A stretch of DNA of 37,465 bases. It comes from an uncultured Verrucomicrobia subdivision 3 bacterium. Lineage in GTDB: Bacteria > Verrucomicrobiota > Verrucomicrobiia > Limisphaerales > UBA11358. The first letter of the stretch is position 1, and every line of letters starts with the position of its first letter. The notes beneath the pieces are model-generated. The model was given only the letters and a program-made list of their open reading frames with translations, was not told the origin of the DNA and did no database searches. The DNA lies in the NCBI GenBank assembly GCA_903895255.1, contig CAITTG010000051.1, forward strand, positions 1-37,465, in the 5' to 3' direction. Below are positions 23,182 through 33,309 of this stretch, piece by piece. Both the position numbers and the translations under genes were made by a program.

Positions 23182-23723
23182 AAATTATTGGGACGGGAGG
23201 CGGGCTGACTGGCGGGCGTGGCGCGGCGGAACAGGCGGTTAAAGCCACCCGCCAACCGCACCATGAAGCGGGCGGAAAGACCCAGCCGGTTGCGGCGATG
23301 CAAGGAGGCCCCATGCGCCTGGAGTTGAGCGACCACGCGGGTTCGCCCAAACATTGCCGCAAACATGAGCGGGGTCATGCCCGCGCCATTGTCGGCATCG
23401 ATCTCCGCCCCGTGCTCCAGAAGCAGCGCCACGATATCCTCGTAGCCCTTGAACGCCGCGCCGCCAAGGGGAGTCTGGCCGCGATAGTTGCGGCGGTCGG
23501 CCTCGGCCCCCTGCGCCAGCAACATCCGGGCGGTGGCCGGCTGCTGATGGTAACAAGCGAGCATGAGCAGGGTGTTGCCCTTGAGATCGGCCAGGTTCGG
23601 GGCAAGCCCGTGACAGATCATGGAGGCGAGCAGTTCGGTGTCGCCCGTGCGGGCAGCCTCCAGCGCGAGCCACTGCAACTCCGCATAGCGCCGTTCCTCG
23701 GCTTCAGTGGTGGTGATGGTCAT
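23178..23723 (-). CDS. Ankyrin-repeat protein next to catalase
   Basis: This 181-residue protein has about three ankyrin repeats between residues 50 and 145: KGNTLLMLACYHQQPATARM, then RGQTPLGGAAFKGYEDIVAL and GMTPLMFAAMFGRTRVVAQL. The C-terminus is basic. I start it at ATG 23723 (MTITTTEAEERRY). The longer upstream frame looks spurious. In pseudomonads an ankyrin protein encoded beside a catalase (AnkB-KatB) supports catalase activity, so a similar protective or assembly role is plausible. It lies 160 nt downstream of katA on the same strand and is translationally coupled to a 78-residue ORF. Confidence 0.82.
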   Translation of the reverse strand: MTITTTEAEERRYAELQWLALEAARTGDTELLASMICHGLAPNLADLKGNTLLMLACYHQQPATARMLLAQGAEADRRNYRGQTPLGGAAFKGYEDIVALLLEHGAEIDADNGAGMTPLMFAAMFGRTRVVAQLQAHGASLHRRNRLGLSARFMVRLAGGFNRLFRRATPASQPASRPNNL

Positions 23724-23883
23724 GGTTTGCGGGCGTGGGTGACCGGGACACTCCAAGTTTCATTTTGGAAAACCGGCAATAATTGGAGCCGGCAAACCGG
23801 GGAACGAACGGCGCGCCCCCTGGCGAGGCGGCACCCAGATGGGGCCGAGAACGGCCGGAGTTTGGAGCGTCGACGTGACATAA

Positions 23884-25341
23884 TCAAGCGGCCGCTCCGT
23901 TTTTAATGCCCAAGGCCTGCGCCACGCCGGCGGCGTACGCCGGATCGGCTTTGTGAAAATGCACCAACTGGCGTTGCACAATCGCCCCGGGCACGCCGGC
24001 CATGGCAGCGGCGATGTTCCCAAACAATTGCGCCTTTTGCGCCGGGGACATGAGCCGGAACAAATCGCCGGGCTGGGTATAATCGTCATTACCATCACGA
24101 TGATTGTAACGGCCGGCAGCGCCGGAGAGCTTCAACGGAGGTTCGGCAAACCTTTGGTCCTCGACGGGTCCGCCGAAGCTGTTGGGCTCGTAATAGGCGT
24201 CGGTGGCCTTCGGCACGTCCAGACGCATCGGACCATCAGCATGATAGGTGTGCACAGGCACTTTGGGACGATTGACCGGCAGGGATTCGTAATGCGTCCC
24301 GATGCGGTAGCGATGGGCATCCGCGTAGGAAAAGATGCGGGCCTGGAGCATTTTATCCGGCGAGAAACCGATGCCGGGCACGATGTTGGAGGGACTAAAG
24401 GCGGCCTGCTCGACCTCGGCAAAGTAATTCTCGGGATTGCGGTTCAATTCCAGCACCCCCACATCAATAAGGGGATATTCCTTGTGCGGCCAAACTTTGG
24501 TGAGGTCGAACGGATTCCAGGCAAAGGTTTCCGCGGCCGCCTCGGTCATGATTTGCACGCACACGCGCCATTTCGGAAAATTCCCCTGTTCAATGGCCTG
24601 AAACAAATCGCGCTGGGAACTCTCGCGATCTTTGGCAATGATCGCCTCGGCCTCGGCATTCGTCATGGTTTGAATGCCCTGGAGGGTTTTGAAATGGAAT
24701 TTCACCCAATGGCGCTCATTGGCGGCATTAATGAGGCTGTAAGTGTGGCTGCCGTAGCCGTTGACGTGGCGCAGGCTCTTGGGGAGGCCGCGATCCGACA
24801 TCAAGATGGTAACTTGATGGAGCGATTCCGGGGAAAGGGACCAGAAATCCCACATGGCCGTGTTGCTGCGGAGGTTGGTTTTCGGGTGGCGTTTTTGAGT
24901 GTGGATGAAATCCGGAAATTTGAGCGGGTCGCGCACGAAAAAAACGGGGGTGTTGTTGCCCACGAGATCCCAGTTGCCCTGTTCGGTGTAGAACTTCACG
25001 GCAAAACCACGCACATCGCGCTCGGCATCGGCCGCGCCGCGCTCGCCGGCCACCGTGGAGAACCGCAGCAGGGCCTCGGTCTGCTTGCCGATACTGGCAA
25101 AGATGCCGGCCTTGGTGTACTGGGTGATATCATGAGTGACGGTGAAGGTACCGAAAGCAGCGGTGCCTTTGGCATGCACCGTGCGCTCGGGAATGCGTTC
25201 ACGATTCTGGTGGGCGAGCTTTTCGAGGAGTTGATAATCCTCCATCAGGAGCGGGCCGCGCGGGCCGGCGGAAAGGGAATTTTGGTTGTCGGCGACGGGA
25301 TGGCCGGCGGTGGTGGTAAGTTGCGGGGGCTGGTTGCTCAT
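23884..25341 (-). CDS. katA: Monofunctional haem catalase
   Basis: This 485-residue clade-3-sized catalase disproportionates hydrogen peroxide. Key residues are the distal His56 (RTVHAKG), the haem-pocket segment [20 protein letters not shown] (93-112), the distal Asn in GNNTPVFF (128-135), and the proximal haem ligand Tyr339 in [14 protein letters not shown] (335-348). ATG 25341 gives the conventional N-terminus; an upstream start would add eight residues. No signal peptide is present, so it is cytoplasmic. It is divergent from oxyR across 88 nt containing a predicted OxyR site, so peroxide induction is likely. An ankyrin gene follows. Confidence 0.96.
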   Translation of the reverse strand: MSNQPPQLTTTAGHPVADNQNSLSAGPRGPLLMEDYQLLEKLAHQNRERIPERTVHAKGTAAFGTFTVTHDITQYTKAGIFASIGKQTEALLRFSTVAGERGAADAERDVRGFAVKFYTEQGNWDLVGNNTPVFFVRDPLKFPDFIHTQKRHPKTNLRSNTAMWDFWSLSPESLHQVTILMSDRGLPKSLRHVNGYGSHTYSLINAANERHWVKFHFKTLQGIQTMTNAEAEAIIAKDRESSQRDLFQAIEQGNFPKWRVCVQIMTEAAAETFAWNPFDLTKVWPHKEYPLIDVGVLELNRNPENYFAEVEQAAFSPSNIVPGIGFSPDKMLQARIFSYADAHRYRIGTHYESLPVNRPKVPVHTYHADGPMRLDVPKATDAYYEPNSFGGPVEDQRFAEPPLKLSGAAGRYNHRDGNDDYTQPGDLFRLMSPAQKAQLFGNIAAAMAGVPGAIVQRQLVHFHKADPAYAAGVAQALGIKNGAAA

Positions 25342-25365
25342 AGGTAATGATTTATTTTCAATCAA

Positions 25366-25395
25366 AGCATACGCCCGATTGAGCTATTGTTGTAA
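25366..25395 (-). promoter_or_regulatory. Candidate katA promoter
   Basis: On the minus strand, TTACAA (25395-25390) and TATGCT (25371-25366) resemble -35 and -10 boxes with an 18-nt spacer. This would give a leader of about 20 nt before the katA ATG. The predicted OxyR site abuts the -35 box, the usual arrangement for activation. The -10 match is moderate. Confidence 0.4.
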
Positions 25396-25431
25396 TATTT
25401 GTTTCCTGTTGTTATCATAGGCAAAACCTAT
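25395..25431. promoter_or_regulatory. Predicted OxyR tetramer-binding site
   Basis: The right half-site is a perfect ATAG-N7-CTAT (ATAGGCAAAACCTAT, 25417-25431). Exactly seven bases to the left is a second half-site, ATAT-N7-CTGT (25395-25409), with one mismatch in each arm. This reproduces the known OxyR consensus spacing. It overlaps the oxyR start codon and the katA -35 region, suggesting autoregulation and katA activation. Confidence 0.7.
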
Positions 25432-26317
25432 GGAAATGCATCAGCTTCGCTATATGGTCGCCGTGGCCCGGCAGGGTAATTTTTCGCGCGCCGCCGAACA
25501 GTGCCACGTTTCCCAGCCTTCCCTCAGCCAGCAAATCCAGAAGCTGGAGGATGAATTGGGCGAGCGCCTCTTTGACCGTCTGAAAACAACGGTAAAACTG
25601 ACCGCACACGGCGAGCTTTTCCTGCGGCGGGCGCACCGGATTTTGGATGAGGCGGAGGCGGCCCGCCGGGAGGCTGCGGACGCCAAAGATTTGTTGCGGG
25701 GCACGGTAACGCTGGGGGTGCTGCCAACCATCGCTCCCTACTTGTTGCCGCCCGTGCTGGCCACTTTTACAGCCAAATATCCGGGCGTGGATCTCATTGT
25801 GGTGGAGGACAACACGGCCCGGTTGCTCAAAGGCTGCCTGGCCTGTGAGATTGACTGGGTGCTGGCCAGCCATCCCATCGCCGATGAGCGATTAGAATTG
25901 TGTGAACTCTTCGCCGAGGAACTGCTCCTGGCCCTGCCAGCCGGGCATCCCTTGACCCGCCGGAAAACCATAAGCGCAATTGATTTGGAAGGCGAGAGCC
26001 TGATTGTGATGAAAGAAGGCCATTGCCTGGGCGATCAAGTGCTGCGGTTTTGTGATTTGCGCAATGTCCAGCCCCGCATCAGTTTTCGGAGCGCGCAATT
26101 AGAGACGGTGCAGGCGCTGGTGACGCACGGGCTGGGCATCTCCCTGGTGCCCGCAATGGCGGTAATCGACCAGGAGGCGGGGCCAGCCTACCGATCCCTG
26201 GCCAAGCCATGGCCGGAGCGCAAGATTGTGGCCGTCTGGCCCAAACACCGATCGCCCAACCGTGCGGCGGAAGAACTCCTGAAGGCAGTTTCAGAATCGG
26301 TGCGCCCGAAGATTTAA
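25430..26317 (+). CDS. oxyR: Peroxide-sensing LysR-type regulator OxyR
   Basis: This 295-residue regulator has an N-terminal LysR helix-turn-helix (MEMHQLRYMVAVARQGNFSR, with CHVSQPSLSQQIQKLEDELG at 25-44) and a C-terminal sensing domain. The redox pair is Cys199 and Cys208 in KEGHCLGDQVLRFC, at the same residue numbers as in E. coli OxyR. This, with the flanking GHCL.DQ motif, separates it from generic LysR proteins. ATG 25430 is preferred because it gives that numbering. The predicted OxyR site overlaps this start codon. It is divergent from katA and probably controls it. Confidence 0.93.
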   Translation: MEMHQLRYMVAVARQGNFSRAAEQCHVSQPSLSQQIQKLEDELGERLFDRLKTTVKLTAHGELFLRRAHRILDEAEAARREAADAKDLLRGTVTLGVLPTIAPYLLPPVLATFTAKYPGVDLIVVEDNTARLLKGCLACEIDWVLASHPIADERLELCELFAEELLLALPAGHPLTRRKTISAIDLEGESLIVMKEGHCLGDQVLRFCDLRNVQPRISFRSAQLETVQALVTHGLGISLVPAMAVIDQEAGPAYRSLAKPWPERKIVAVWPKHRSPNRAAEELLKAVSESVRPKI

Positions 26318-26414
26318 GCAGAACTTTGGATTACACCCTTTCACCTTAGAATACAGTTTGAGTTCGATGGCTTGAAAATCTAGACTGAGATTCAGCATTT
26401 TGACCTTTTAAAAA

Positions 26415-28418
26415 ATGATCCCTCCAGCTCTCAAAACTCATATTATTACCCGCGCATTAAGCGCGATGCTGTTGTTCGGCGCTATTTGCGCCCGCGCCGT
26501 GGATACCACCGCCCCCACCTTGGAAATCGATCTCAGCCAGCCCGGCTTCCCGGTGAGCCCAACCTTTTACGGCATGATGACGGAGGAAATCAACCACGCC
26601 TACGACGGCGGTCTCTATGCTGAACTGATCCAGAACCGCAGTTTCAAAGACGACCCGGCCGGACCCGCGCACTGGCAACTGATATCCGCCGGCACCGGAA
26701 ATGCCATTACCCTGGATCAAACGCAACCATTAAACACCAACCTGACCACCTGCTTGAAGCTGACCGTGGCGGATGTTACTCAAGGCCCGGTGGAGGTCGC
26801 GAATGAGGGTTTCTGGGGCATTCCCGCCGCGGCCAAGACCACTTATCGCGCCGCCTTTTTCGCGAAGTCCGATGCCCCGGCCACCGGCCCCCTCACCGTG
26901 AGCCTGGAAAGCGCGGATGGCCGGACGGTTTATGCCAGCGGATCGGTGCCGGCGGTCGCCCACGACTGGACCCGTTACACCCTCAAGCTGAAGACCGGTA
27001 ACATCACCCCGGACGCCCACGCCCGCGTGGTGCTGGCCACCACCAACGCCGGAAACTACTGGTTCAACCTGGTCTCCCTCTTCCCGCCCACCTGGCAAAA
27101 CCGGCCCAATGGCAATCGCGTGGACGTGATGCAGAAACTCGTGGATTTGCACCCCGCCTTTCTCCGCTTCCCCGGCGGCAATTATCTGGAGGGCAAATCC
27201 GTGGCCAATCGTTTTAACTGGCCGCAAACCCTGGGCGACCTCGCCCAGCGGCCCGGTCACGAAGGCCCGTGGGGCTATCGTTCCAGCGATGGCATGGGCC
27301 TCCTGGAATTTCTGGAGTGGGCCGAGGACATGGGCGCCGAACCGGTGCTGGCGGTTTATGACGGCTTCTCCCTCCCCAGCGACGCACACCGGGGCGGCGT
27401 GACGGTTCCGCCCGGCATCGAGCTGGCACGCTTCGTGCAGGAGGCGCTGGATGAAATTGAATACGTCAGTGGCGCGACCACCACCCCGTGGGGTGCCCGG
27501 CGCGCGGCGGATGGCCACCCTGCCCCTTTTCCCCTGCACTACGTCGAGATCGGCAACGAGGATTTTGTGGGCGAGGCCAAGCGCACGTACAACGCCCGCT
27601 TCGCCCAGTTTTATGACGCCATCAAGGCGGCGCATCCCGGACTGCAATGCATCGCCACCATCCCGGTCAAGAGCCGCGTCCCGGACGCGCTGGACGATCA
27701 TTATTACGCGACTTCCACCGAGATGATGAAACTCGCGCACAAGTACGACCACTACGACCGCACCCAGCCCAAAATATTTGTCGGCGAATGGGCCACCCGG
27801 GAAATCAAGCACGTGGACACCAACGGCGTGGCCACCTACAACTGGATGCCGTGGGCCTACCGAGACGCCCCCACTCCCAACCTGCATCAAGCCCTGGGCG
27901 ACGCCGTGTTCATGACCGGCCTCGAGCGCAACTCAGATATCGTGGTGATGAACTGTTACGCTCCCTTGCTGACCCGCGTGGAACCGGCGGCCTTCCAGTG
28001 GAATCCCAACCTCATCGGCTATAATTCGCTGTACAGCTACGAATCCCCATCCTACTACGCGCAACTCATGTTTCAACAGCATCGCGGGGACACTGTGGTG
28101 CCCGTGGCGATGACCGGGGAGCCCGCCAAGGTCTTTTATAGCGCCACCCGCGACCGCCAGCACGGGACAATCTATGTGAAAGTCGTCAATCTCAACGCCA
28201 CCCCCACGACAATCGCCATCGCCGTGCAGGGGGCGAAAAAAATTGCCGCACGGGGATCGTTGCTGGTGCTCACCTCCGGCCAGCCGGAGGACACGAACAC
28301 GCTGGAACATCCGGCCAAAGTCGTGCCGGTCACCACGAAAATCAAAGGTCTGGGCAGCCGTTTCACCCAGACCTTTGCGCCGTACTCGTTCAACGTGTTG
28401 CAGTTAAACCTGCAATAA
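26415..28418 (+). CDS. Exported GH51 alpha-L-arabinofuranosidase
   Basis: This 667-residue secreted glycoside hydrolase releases arabinofuranose from plant glycans. A signal peptide (residues 1-28, ending CARA) precedes a beta-rich segment (about 90-225) that looks like a CBM4-type carbohydrate-binding module. A GH51 TIM barrel then begins around RFPGGNYLEG (251-260). The acid/base is Glu382 in VEIGNED and the nucleophile is Glu458 in FVGEWATRE. A beta-sandwich C-terminal domain ends with FAPYSFNVLQLNL. It begins 97 nt after oxyR, but a functional link is unlikely. A small membrane protein follows with a ribosome-binding site (AAAAGGA) overlapping the stop region. Confidence 0.9.
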   Translation: MIPPALKTHIITRALSAMLLFGAICARAVDTTAPTLEIDLSQPGFPVSPTFYGMMTEEINHAYDGGLYAELIQNRSFKDDPAGPAHWQLISAGTGNAITLDQTQPLNTNLTTCLKLTVADVTQGPVEVANEGFWGIPAAAKTTYRAAFFAKSDAPATGPLTVSLESADGRTVYASGSVPAVAHDWTRYTLKLKTGNITPDAHARVVLATTNAGNYWFNLVSLFPPTWQNRPNGNRVDVMQKLVDLHPAFLRFPGGNYLEGKSVANRFNWPQTLGDLAQRPGHEGPWGYRSSDGMGLLEFLEWAEDMGAEPVLAVYDGFSLPSDAHRGGVTVPPGIELARFVQEALDEIEYVSGATTTPWGARRAADGHPAPFPLHYVEIGNEDFVGEAKRTYNARFAQFYDAIKAAHPGLQCIATIPVKSRVPDALDDHYYATSTEMMKLAHKYDHYDRTQPKIFVGEWATREIKHVDTNGVATYNWMPWAYRDAPTPNLHQALGDAVFMTGLERNSDIVVMNCYAPLLTRVEPAAFQWNPNLIGYNSLYSYESPSYYAQLMFQQHRGDTVVPVAMTGEPAKVFYSATRDRQHGTIYVKVVNLNATPTTIAIAVQGAKKIAARGSLLVLTSGQPEDTNTLEHPAKVVPVTTKIKGLGSRFTQTFAPYSFNVLQLNLQ

Positions 28419-28430
28419 AAAGGATGGCCC

Positions 28431-28919
28431 ATGGATTTATCCAACACCCCGCCCGACTACAATCCTTTTGAGGATCCACCGACACCGGAGCCGGCCGGCT
28501 CCTCGCCGGAAAGCACCGCCGGGAATGCGCCGCCCGCCGCGAGCGGGGTGCCGTGGCCGGTTTTTGGCCTGGTCTGCATCGTAGCCGCCCTGTTGGCGGG
28601 CTGGCTGCTCACCCACGCCAACCGGGTGCCCGCGCCCGGGGCGGCCCGACCGGTCCCGGCGACGGGCTGGCGGATTATTTCGGCCACCTACGGATCCGGC
28701 GGCCAGGTGGCGGAAGTAACCGACCGGGTGACCGCGCTGCTGGCGGCCACCAACGCCGAGTTTGACGCCCATCCCTACAGCCTCGGGGCGGATCCGTGTC
28801 CCGGCTGGAATAAGCAATTGATCATCCTCTACGAATCACAGGGGCACCGGCGCCTGTTCACCACCGGCGAGGGCGGCCGGGTCAGCGCGGCGGAATTGCG
28901 GGAAGAAGCGGGCCCGTAG
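28431..28919 (+). CDS. Single-pass membrane protein with DUF3395-like domain
   Basis: This 162-residue protein has a Pro-rich cytosolic N-terminus (1-40) and one transmembrane helix (about 42-62, VPWPVFGLVCIVAALLAGWL). A periplasmic C-terminal domain follows: ISATYGSGGQVAEVTDRV, then SLGADPCPGWNKQLIILYE. The YG-G....DVT...LG.DP.PG..K.L...Y pattern matches a small domain I know from DnaJ-C11-like and other proteins (DUF3395-type). Its function is unknown. It lies 12 nt after the arabinofuranosidase with a good ribosome-binding site, so it is probably co-transcribed. It converges with phospholipase A. Confidence 0.65.
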   Translation: MDLSNTPPDYNPFEDPPTPEPAGSSPESTAGNAPPAASGVPWPVFGLVCIVAALLAGWLLTHANRVPAPGAARPVPATGWRIISATYGSGGQVAEVTDRVTALLAATNAEFDAHPYSLGADPCPGWNKQLIILYESQGHRRLFTTGEGGRVSAAELREEAGP

Positions 28920-28926
28920 CGGCCAC

Positions 28927-30159
28927 TTAATAAAAAAGACACAGCCCGGCGCGGAACCCATGGCTGCTCGCGTTGTACTGCCGCAGGGTCTGGCCGAAGC
29001 CGGTGAAATATTCCAGTTGAATCGTCGGAGTGAAGACGCGCAGCCCGGGCACGCCCGCGAGATTGAACCGCGCGGTGAACCACCAGCCCTCGTGCTCCCA
29101 ATCGTTGCCCATGCGGGCTTTCACGGCCATTTGAATGCGTTCCTCACTGCGGGGATCGGACCAGGTCAGGTCGGTGAGCAAATCGACGTAACCCCGGTAG
29201 GTGGGCATGTTCTGGTTATACTGGCCGAGGCTGAGATAATCCCAAACGCGCGGCTGGAGCCGCCACGCCAGATTATTCGGGAGGTCAAAGGTGGCGGTGG
29301 GCTGGAGGTAAATCGTGTTCAAGCTGCGCTCGGCCGTGCCGCCCTGGCCGTTCGACTCATGCTCCATGCCGCCCTGCAGGTCCAGGTGAAAACCCTCCCG
29401 GGTCAGCACATCATTGTATAATAAAAAGGCCGAGGGCTTGTAACTGGTGTCGTAAAAGGAGGGATCCTGATTCAGGAGATCCCAGAAGGAGGTCTGCGTG
29501 TAGGCAAAGTAAAAATGCCCGATGGGGTTGTCATCGTTGGTCAGATTAAAGACCCGGTACTTGATGCTGAACTGAAACTTGGCCGCCGGATAGGTGCCCA
29601 GGATGAAGTAAATCGGTTCGTAAGTGGATAGATGGTTCGTGACAAACCCCATGTAGGCGGCGGCGGAACTGGCCGGCGGAGCGACCGGCGCCGACGGGGA
29701 CGCGCCCGCCAGGGGGACCTGACCGACGGGGGCCACCACCGGAACCACCACCGCGTTGCAATTACTGACCGCCAGTTGATAACTGCCCGCCGGCAGCACC
29801 GGGACCTCCCAAAAATACTGCACGCGGGCAAAGCCGCCCGGGGCGATCACCACGTTGGCTGGACTGTGGTTGGTGTCGCAATCGAGCCGGACCGGCGTGG
29901 CGGCGCCTGGACCGGCCAGCGTGCCGCCCAGCACGGGCGCGAACGCGCGGCTAACCGGATTTGAAGAACTGTTGACGCAATAGAGCCAGAGCCCCCCGCG
30001 GATGCCCGCCACCAGCGGTCGTGCCGGGGCGACAAACACCGGCGTGTCGTCCTGGGCCATGGCGGACAGCACCGCCAGCCACAGCACACCGGCCCAAACC
30101 AAGGCCCGCCAGCCAGCGATCACCAGAACGCTTTTTGCCGGGCCACAAACAAAATCCAT
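28927..30159 (-). CDS. pldA: Outer-membrane phospholipase A with N-terminal extension
   Basis: This 410-residue protein has a signal peptide (residues 1-35, ending AMAQ) and a C-terminal OMPLA barrel. The catalytic set is His267 and Ser269 in EHESNG and Asn281 in RSLNTIY, the same spacing as E. coli His142, Ser144 and Asn156. The protein ends in an aromatic residue (LCLFY), as outer-membrane barrels do. Before the barrel there is an extra domain of roughly 100 residues (about 40-142, beta-rich) and a Pro/Ala/Ser linker (about 143-168), not found in the E. coli enzyme. It hydrolyses phospholipids in the outer leaflet when activated. It is divergent from the hydrogenase operon. Confidence 0.9.
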   Translation of the reverse strand: MDFVCGPAKSVLVIAGWRALVWAGVLWLAVLSAMAQDDTPVFVAPARPLVAGIRGGLWLYCVNSSSNPVSRAFAPVLGGTLAGPGAATPVRLDCDTNHSPANVVIAPGGFARVQYFWEVPVLPAGSYQLAVSNCNAVVVPVVAPVGQVPLAGASPSAPVAPPASSAAAYMGFVTNHLSTYEPIYFILGTYPAAKFQFSIKYRVFNLTNDDNPIGHFYFAYTQTSFWDLLNQDPSFYDTSYKPSAFLLYNDVLTREGFHLDLQGGMEHESNGQGGTAERSLNTIYLQPTATFDLPNNLAWRLQPRVWDYLSLGQYNQNMPTYRGYVDLLTDLTWSDPRSEERIQMAVKARMGNDWEHEGWWFTARFNLAGVPGLRVFTPTIQLEYFTGFGQTLRQYNASSHGFRAGLCLFY

Positions 30160-30252
30160 GCCGGATTAGTGCACGGCCCGGTGCGGGAATTGTCAAGCGC
30201 ATTCCCCGCGCCGACCACCCGCATCTCCCGATCTTTATTGGGGATGGGCATG

Positions 30253-30276
30253 CCGGGCGCGGCTGGTCGCGCCCGG
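30253..30276. repeat. GC-rich hairpin upstream of the hydrogenase operon
   Basis: CCGGGCGCG pairs perfectly with CGCGCCCGG around the six-base loop GCTGGT. It sits in the 253-nt gap between pldA and hyaA (divergent). It has no T tract and may be a regulatory hairpin or a REP fragment. No clear -35/-10 or sigma-54 element is visible for the hydrogenase promoter in this gap. Confidence 0.5.
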
Positions 30277-30412
30277 TTGCCCCCGGGCCGGCACGCACAA
30301 AATAAATCGTATAAATCGCCAAATCCGGTTAGTCCCCGGCGGCAGTTAAGCAGAAAGTCAGGTCAACGCATGACTGTTCATTAAACTTAAATTTAACCAA
30401 CCACGCCAAAAT

Positions 30413-31543
30413 ATGCCTGCCCAACCCCGCCCCACCATCTGGGAGCATGCCCAGTCCAAGGGCGTTTCCCGCCGCGAATTTCTCACGGCCTGCGCCTGGA
30501 TGACCGCCATGCTCGGACTGCCCGTCAGTGCCGTGGGGCAGGTCACCAAGGCGCTGGAAACGAAACCGCGCCTGCCCGTGCTCTGGTTCCATTTCCAGGA
30601 ATGCACCTGCTGCTCGGAATCCTTCATCCGCTCCTCCCATCCGGGCGTGGCGGACATCATTCTCGATAAAATCTCCCTGGACTACACGGAGACCCTCATG
30701 GCCGGCTCGGGCCACCAGGCCGAGGACGCCCTGCATGACACGATGACCAAGTACAAGGGCGAGTACCTCATGCTGGTGGAAGGCTCCGTGCCCACGGCCG
30801 CCGGCGGCGTCTATTGCTGCATCGGCGGACGCACCTCCCTGGACATCCTGCAGGAGGCGGCGGCCGGGGCCAAGGCCGTGGTCTGCTGGGGCAGTTGCGC
30901 CAGCAACGGCTGCGTGCAAGCCGCCAAACCCAACCCCACTTCCGCCACGGCCATCGACAAACTCATCTCCGGCGTCCCCATCATCAAAGTGCCCGGCTGC
31001 CCGCCCATCGCGGAGGTCATGACCGGCACGATCGTCCATCTGCTGGCCTTCGACCGCATCCCGCAGCTCGACGGCCTTGGCCGCCCGAAAGCCTTTTATT
31101 CCCGCCGCGTCCATGACACCTGCTATCGCCGGCCGAATTATGATGCCGGGCTGTTCGTTAATTCCTTCGACGATGAAAATGCCAAGCGGGGCTATTGCCT
31201 TTACAAAATGGGCTGCCGCGGCCCGGTCACCTATAATGCCTGCGGGGTCATGCGCTGGAATGGCGGGGTGAGTTTCCCCATTCAATCCGGCCATCCCTGC
31301 ATCGGTTGCAGCGAGGGCAACTTCTGGGACAACGGCCCGTTTTACCGTCACCTGCCGAACTTCCCCGGCTTTGGCATCGAGACCACCGCCGACAAGATCG
31401 GGCTGGCAGCCGGCGCGGTCACCGTGGCCGGCATCGCGGCTCATGCGATCTCCACGAACCTCCGCAAGGGTCACTTGATTCGCGAGGAACGTGATGCCAG
31501 CGAAGACGTGCGCGATGGCCGGGCCGAACAGGGCGGTTCCTAA
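30413..31543 (+). CDS. hyaA: [NiFe]-hydrogenase small subunit, six-Cys proximal cluster
   Basis: This 376-residue precursor has a Tat leader (VSRREFLTACAWM, residues 18-30) and a C-terminal anchor helix (about 330-350). It carries the electron-transfer clusters of a group 1 uptake hydrogenase. The proximal-cluster cysteines are Cys64, Cys66 and Cys67 (ECTCCSE), Cys162 and Cys167 (GSCASNGC), and Cys196 (VPGCPP). These align with all six ligands of E. coli Hyd-1, including the two supernumerary ones (Cys19 and Cys120) that build the O2-protective [4Fe-3S] cluster. Distal and medial ligands (His234, Cys237, Cys262, Cys268; Cys277, Cys296, Cys299) are present. Additional Cys135, Cys136 and Cys158 are unusual. 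It is the first gene of hyaABCD. Confidence 0.96.
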   Translation: MPAQPRPTIWEHAQSKGVSRREFLTACAWMTAMLGLPVSAVGQVTKALETKPRLPVLWFHFQECTCCSESFIRSSHPGVADIILDKISLDYTETLMAGSGHQAEDALHDTMTKYKGEYLMLVEGSVPTAAGGVYCCIGGRTSLDILQEAAAGAKAVVCWGSCASNGCVQAAKPNPTSATAIDKLISGVPIIKVPGCPPIAEVMTGTIVHLLAFDRIPQLDGLGRPKAFYSRRVHDTCYRRPNYDAGLFVNSFDDENAKRGYCLYKMGCRGPVTYNACGVMRWNGGVSFPIQSGHPCIGCSEGNFWDNGPFYRHLPNFPGFGIETTADKIGLAAGAVTVAGIAAHAISTNLRKGHLIREERDASEDVRDGRAEQGGS

Positions 31544-31575
31544 ACCCACGACTTAATCTCATCACTTAAACTATT

Positions 31576-33300
<1,725 letters not shown>

Positions 33301-33309
33301 GGAGGCACT

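Noticed and set aside
26730..27890. Minus-strand open frame opposite the GH51 gene
   Set aside because: Glycoside hydrolase motifs on the plus strand are decisive. The antisense translation is Gly/His/Val-rich without family resemblance.
30160..30412. Sigma-54 or clear sigma-70 promoter for the hydrogenase operon
   Set aside because: I searched for GG-N10-GC and -35/-10 pairs upstream of hyaA and found nothing convincing.
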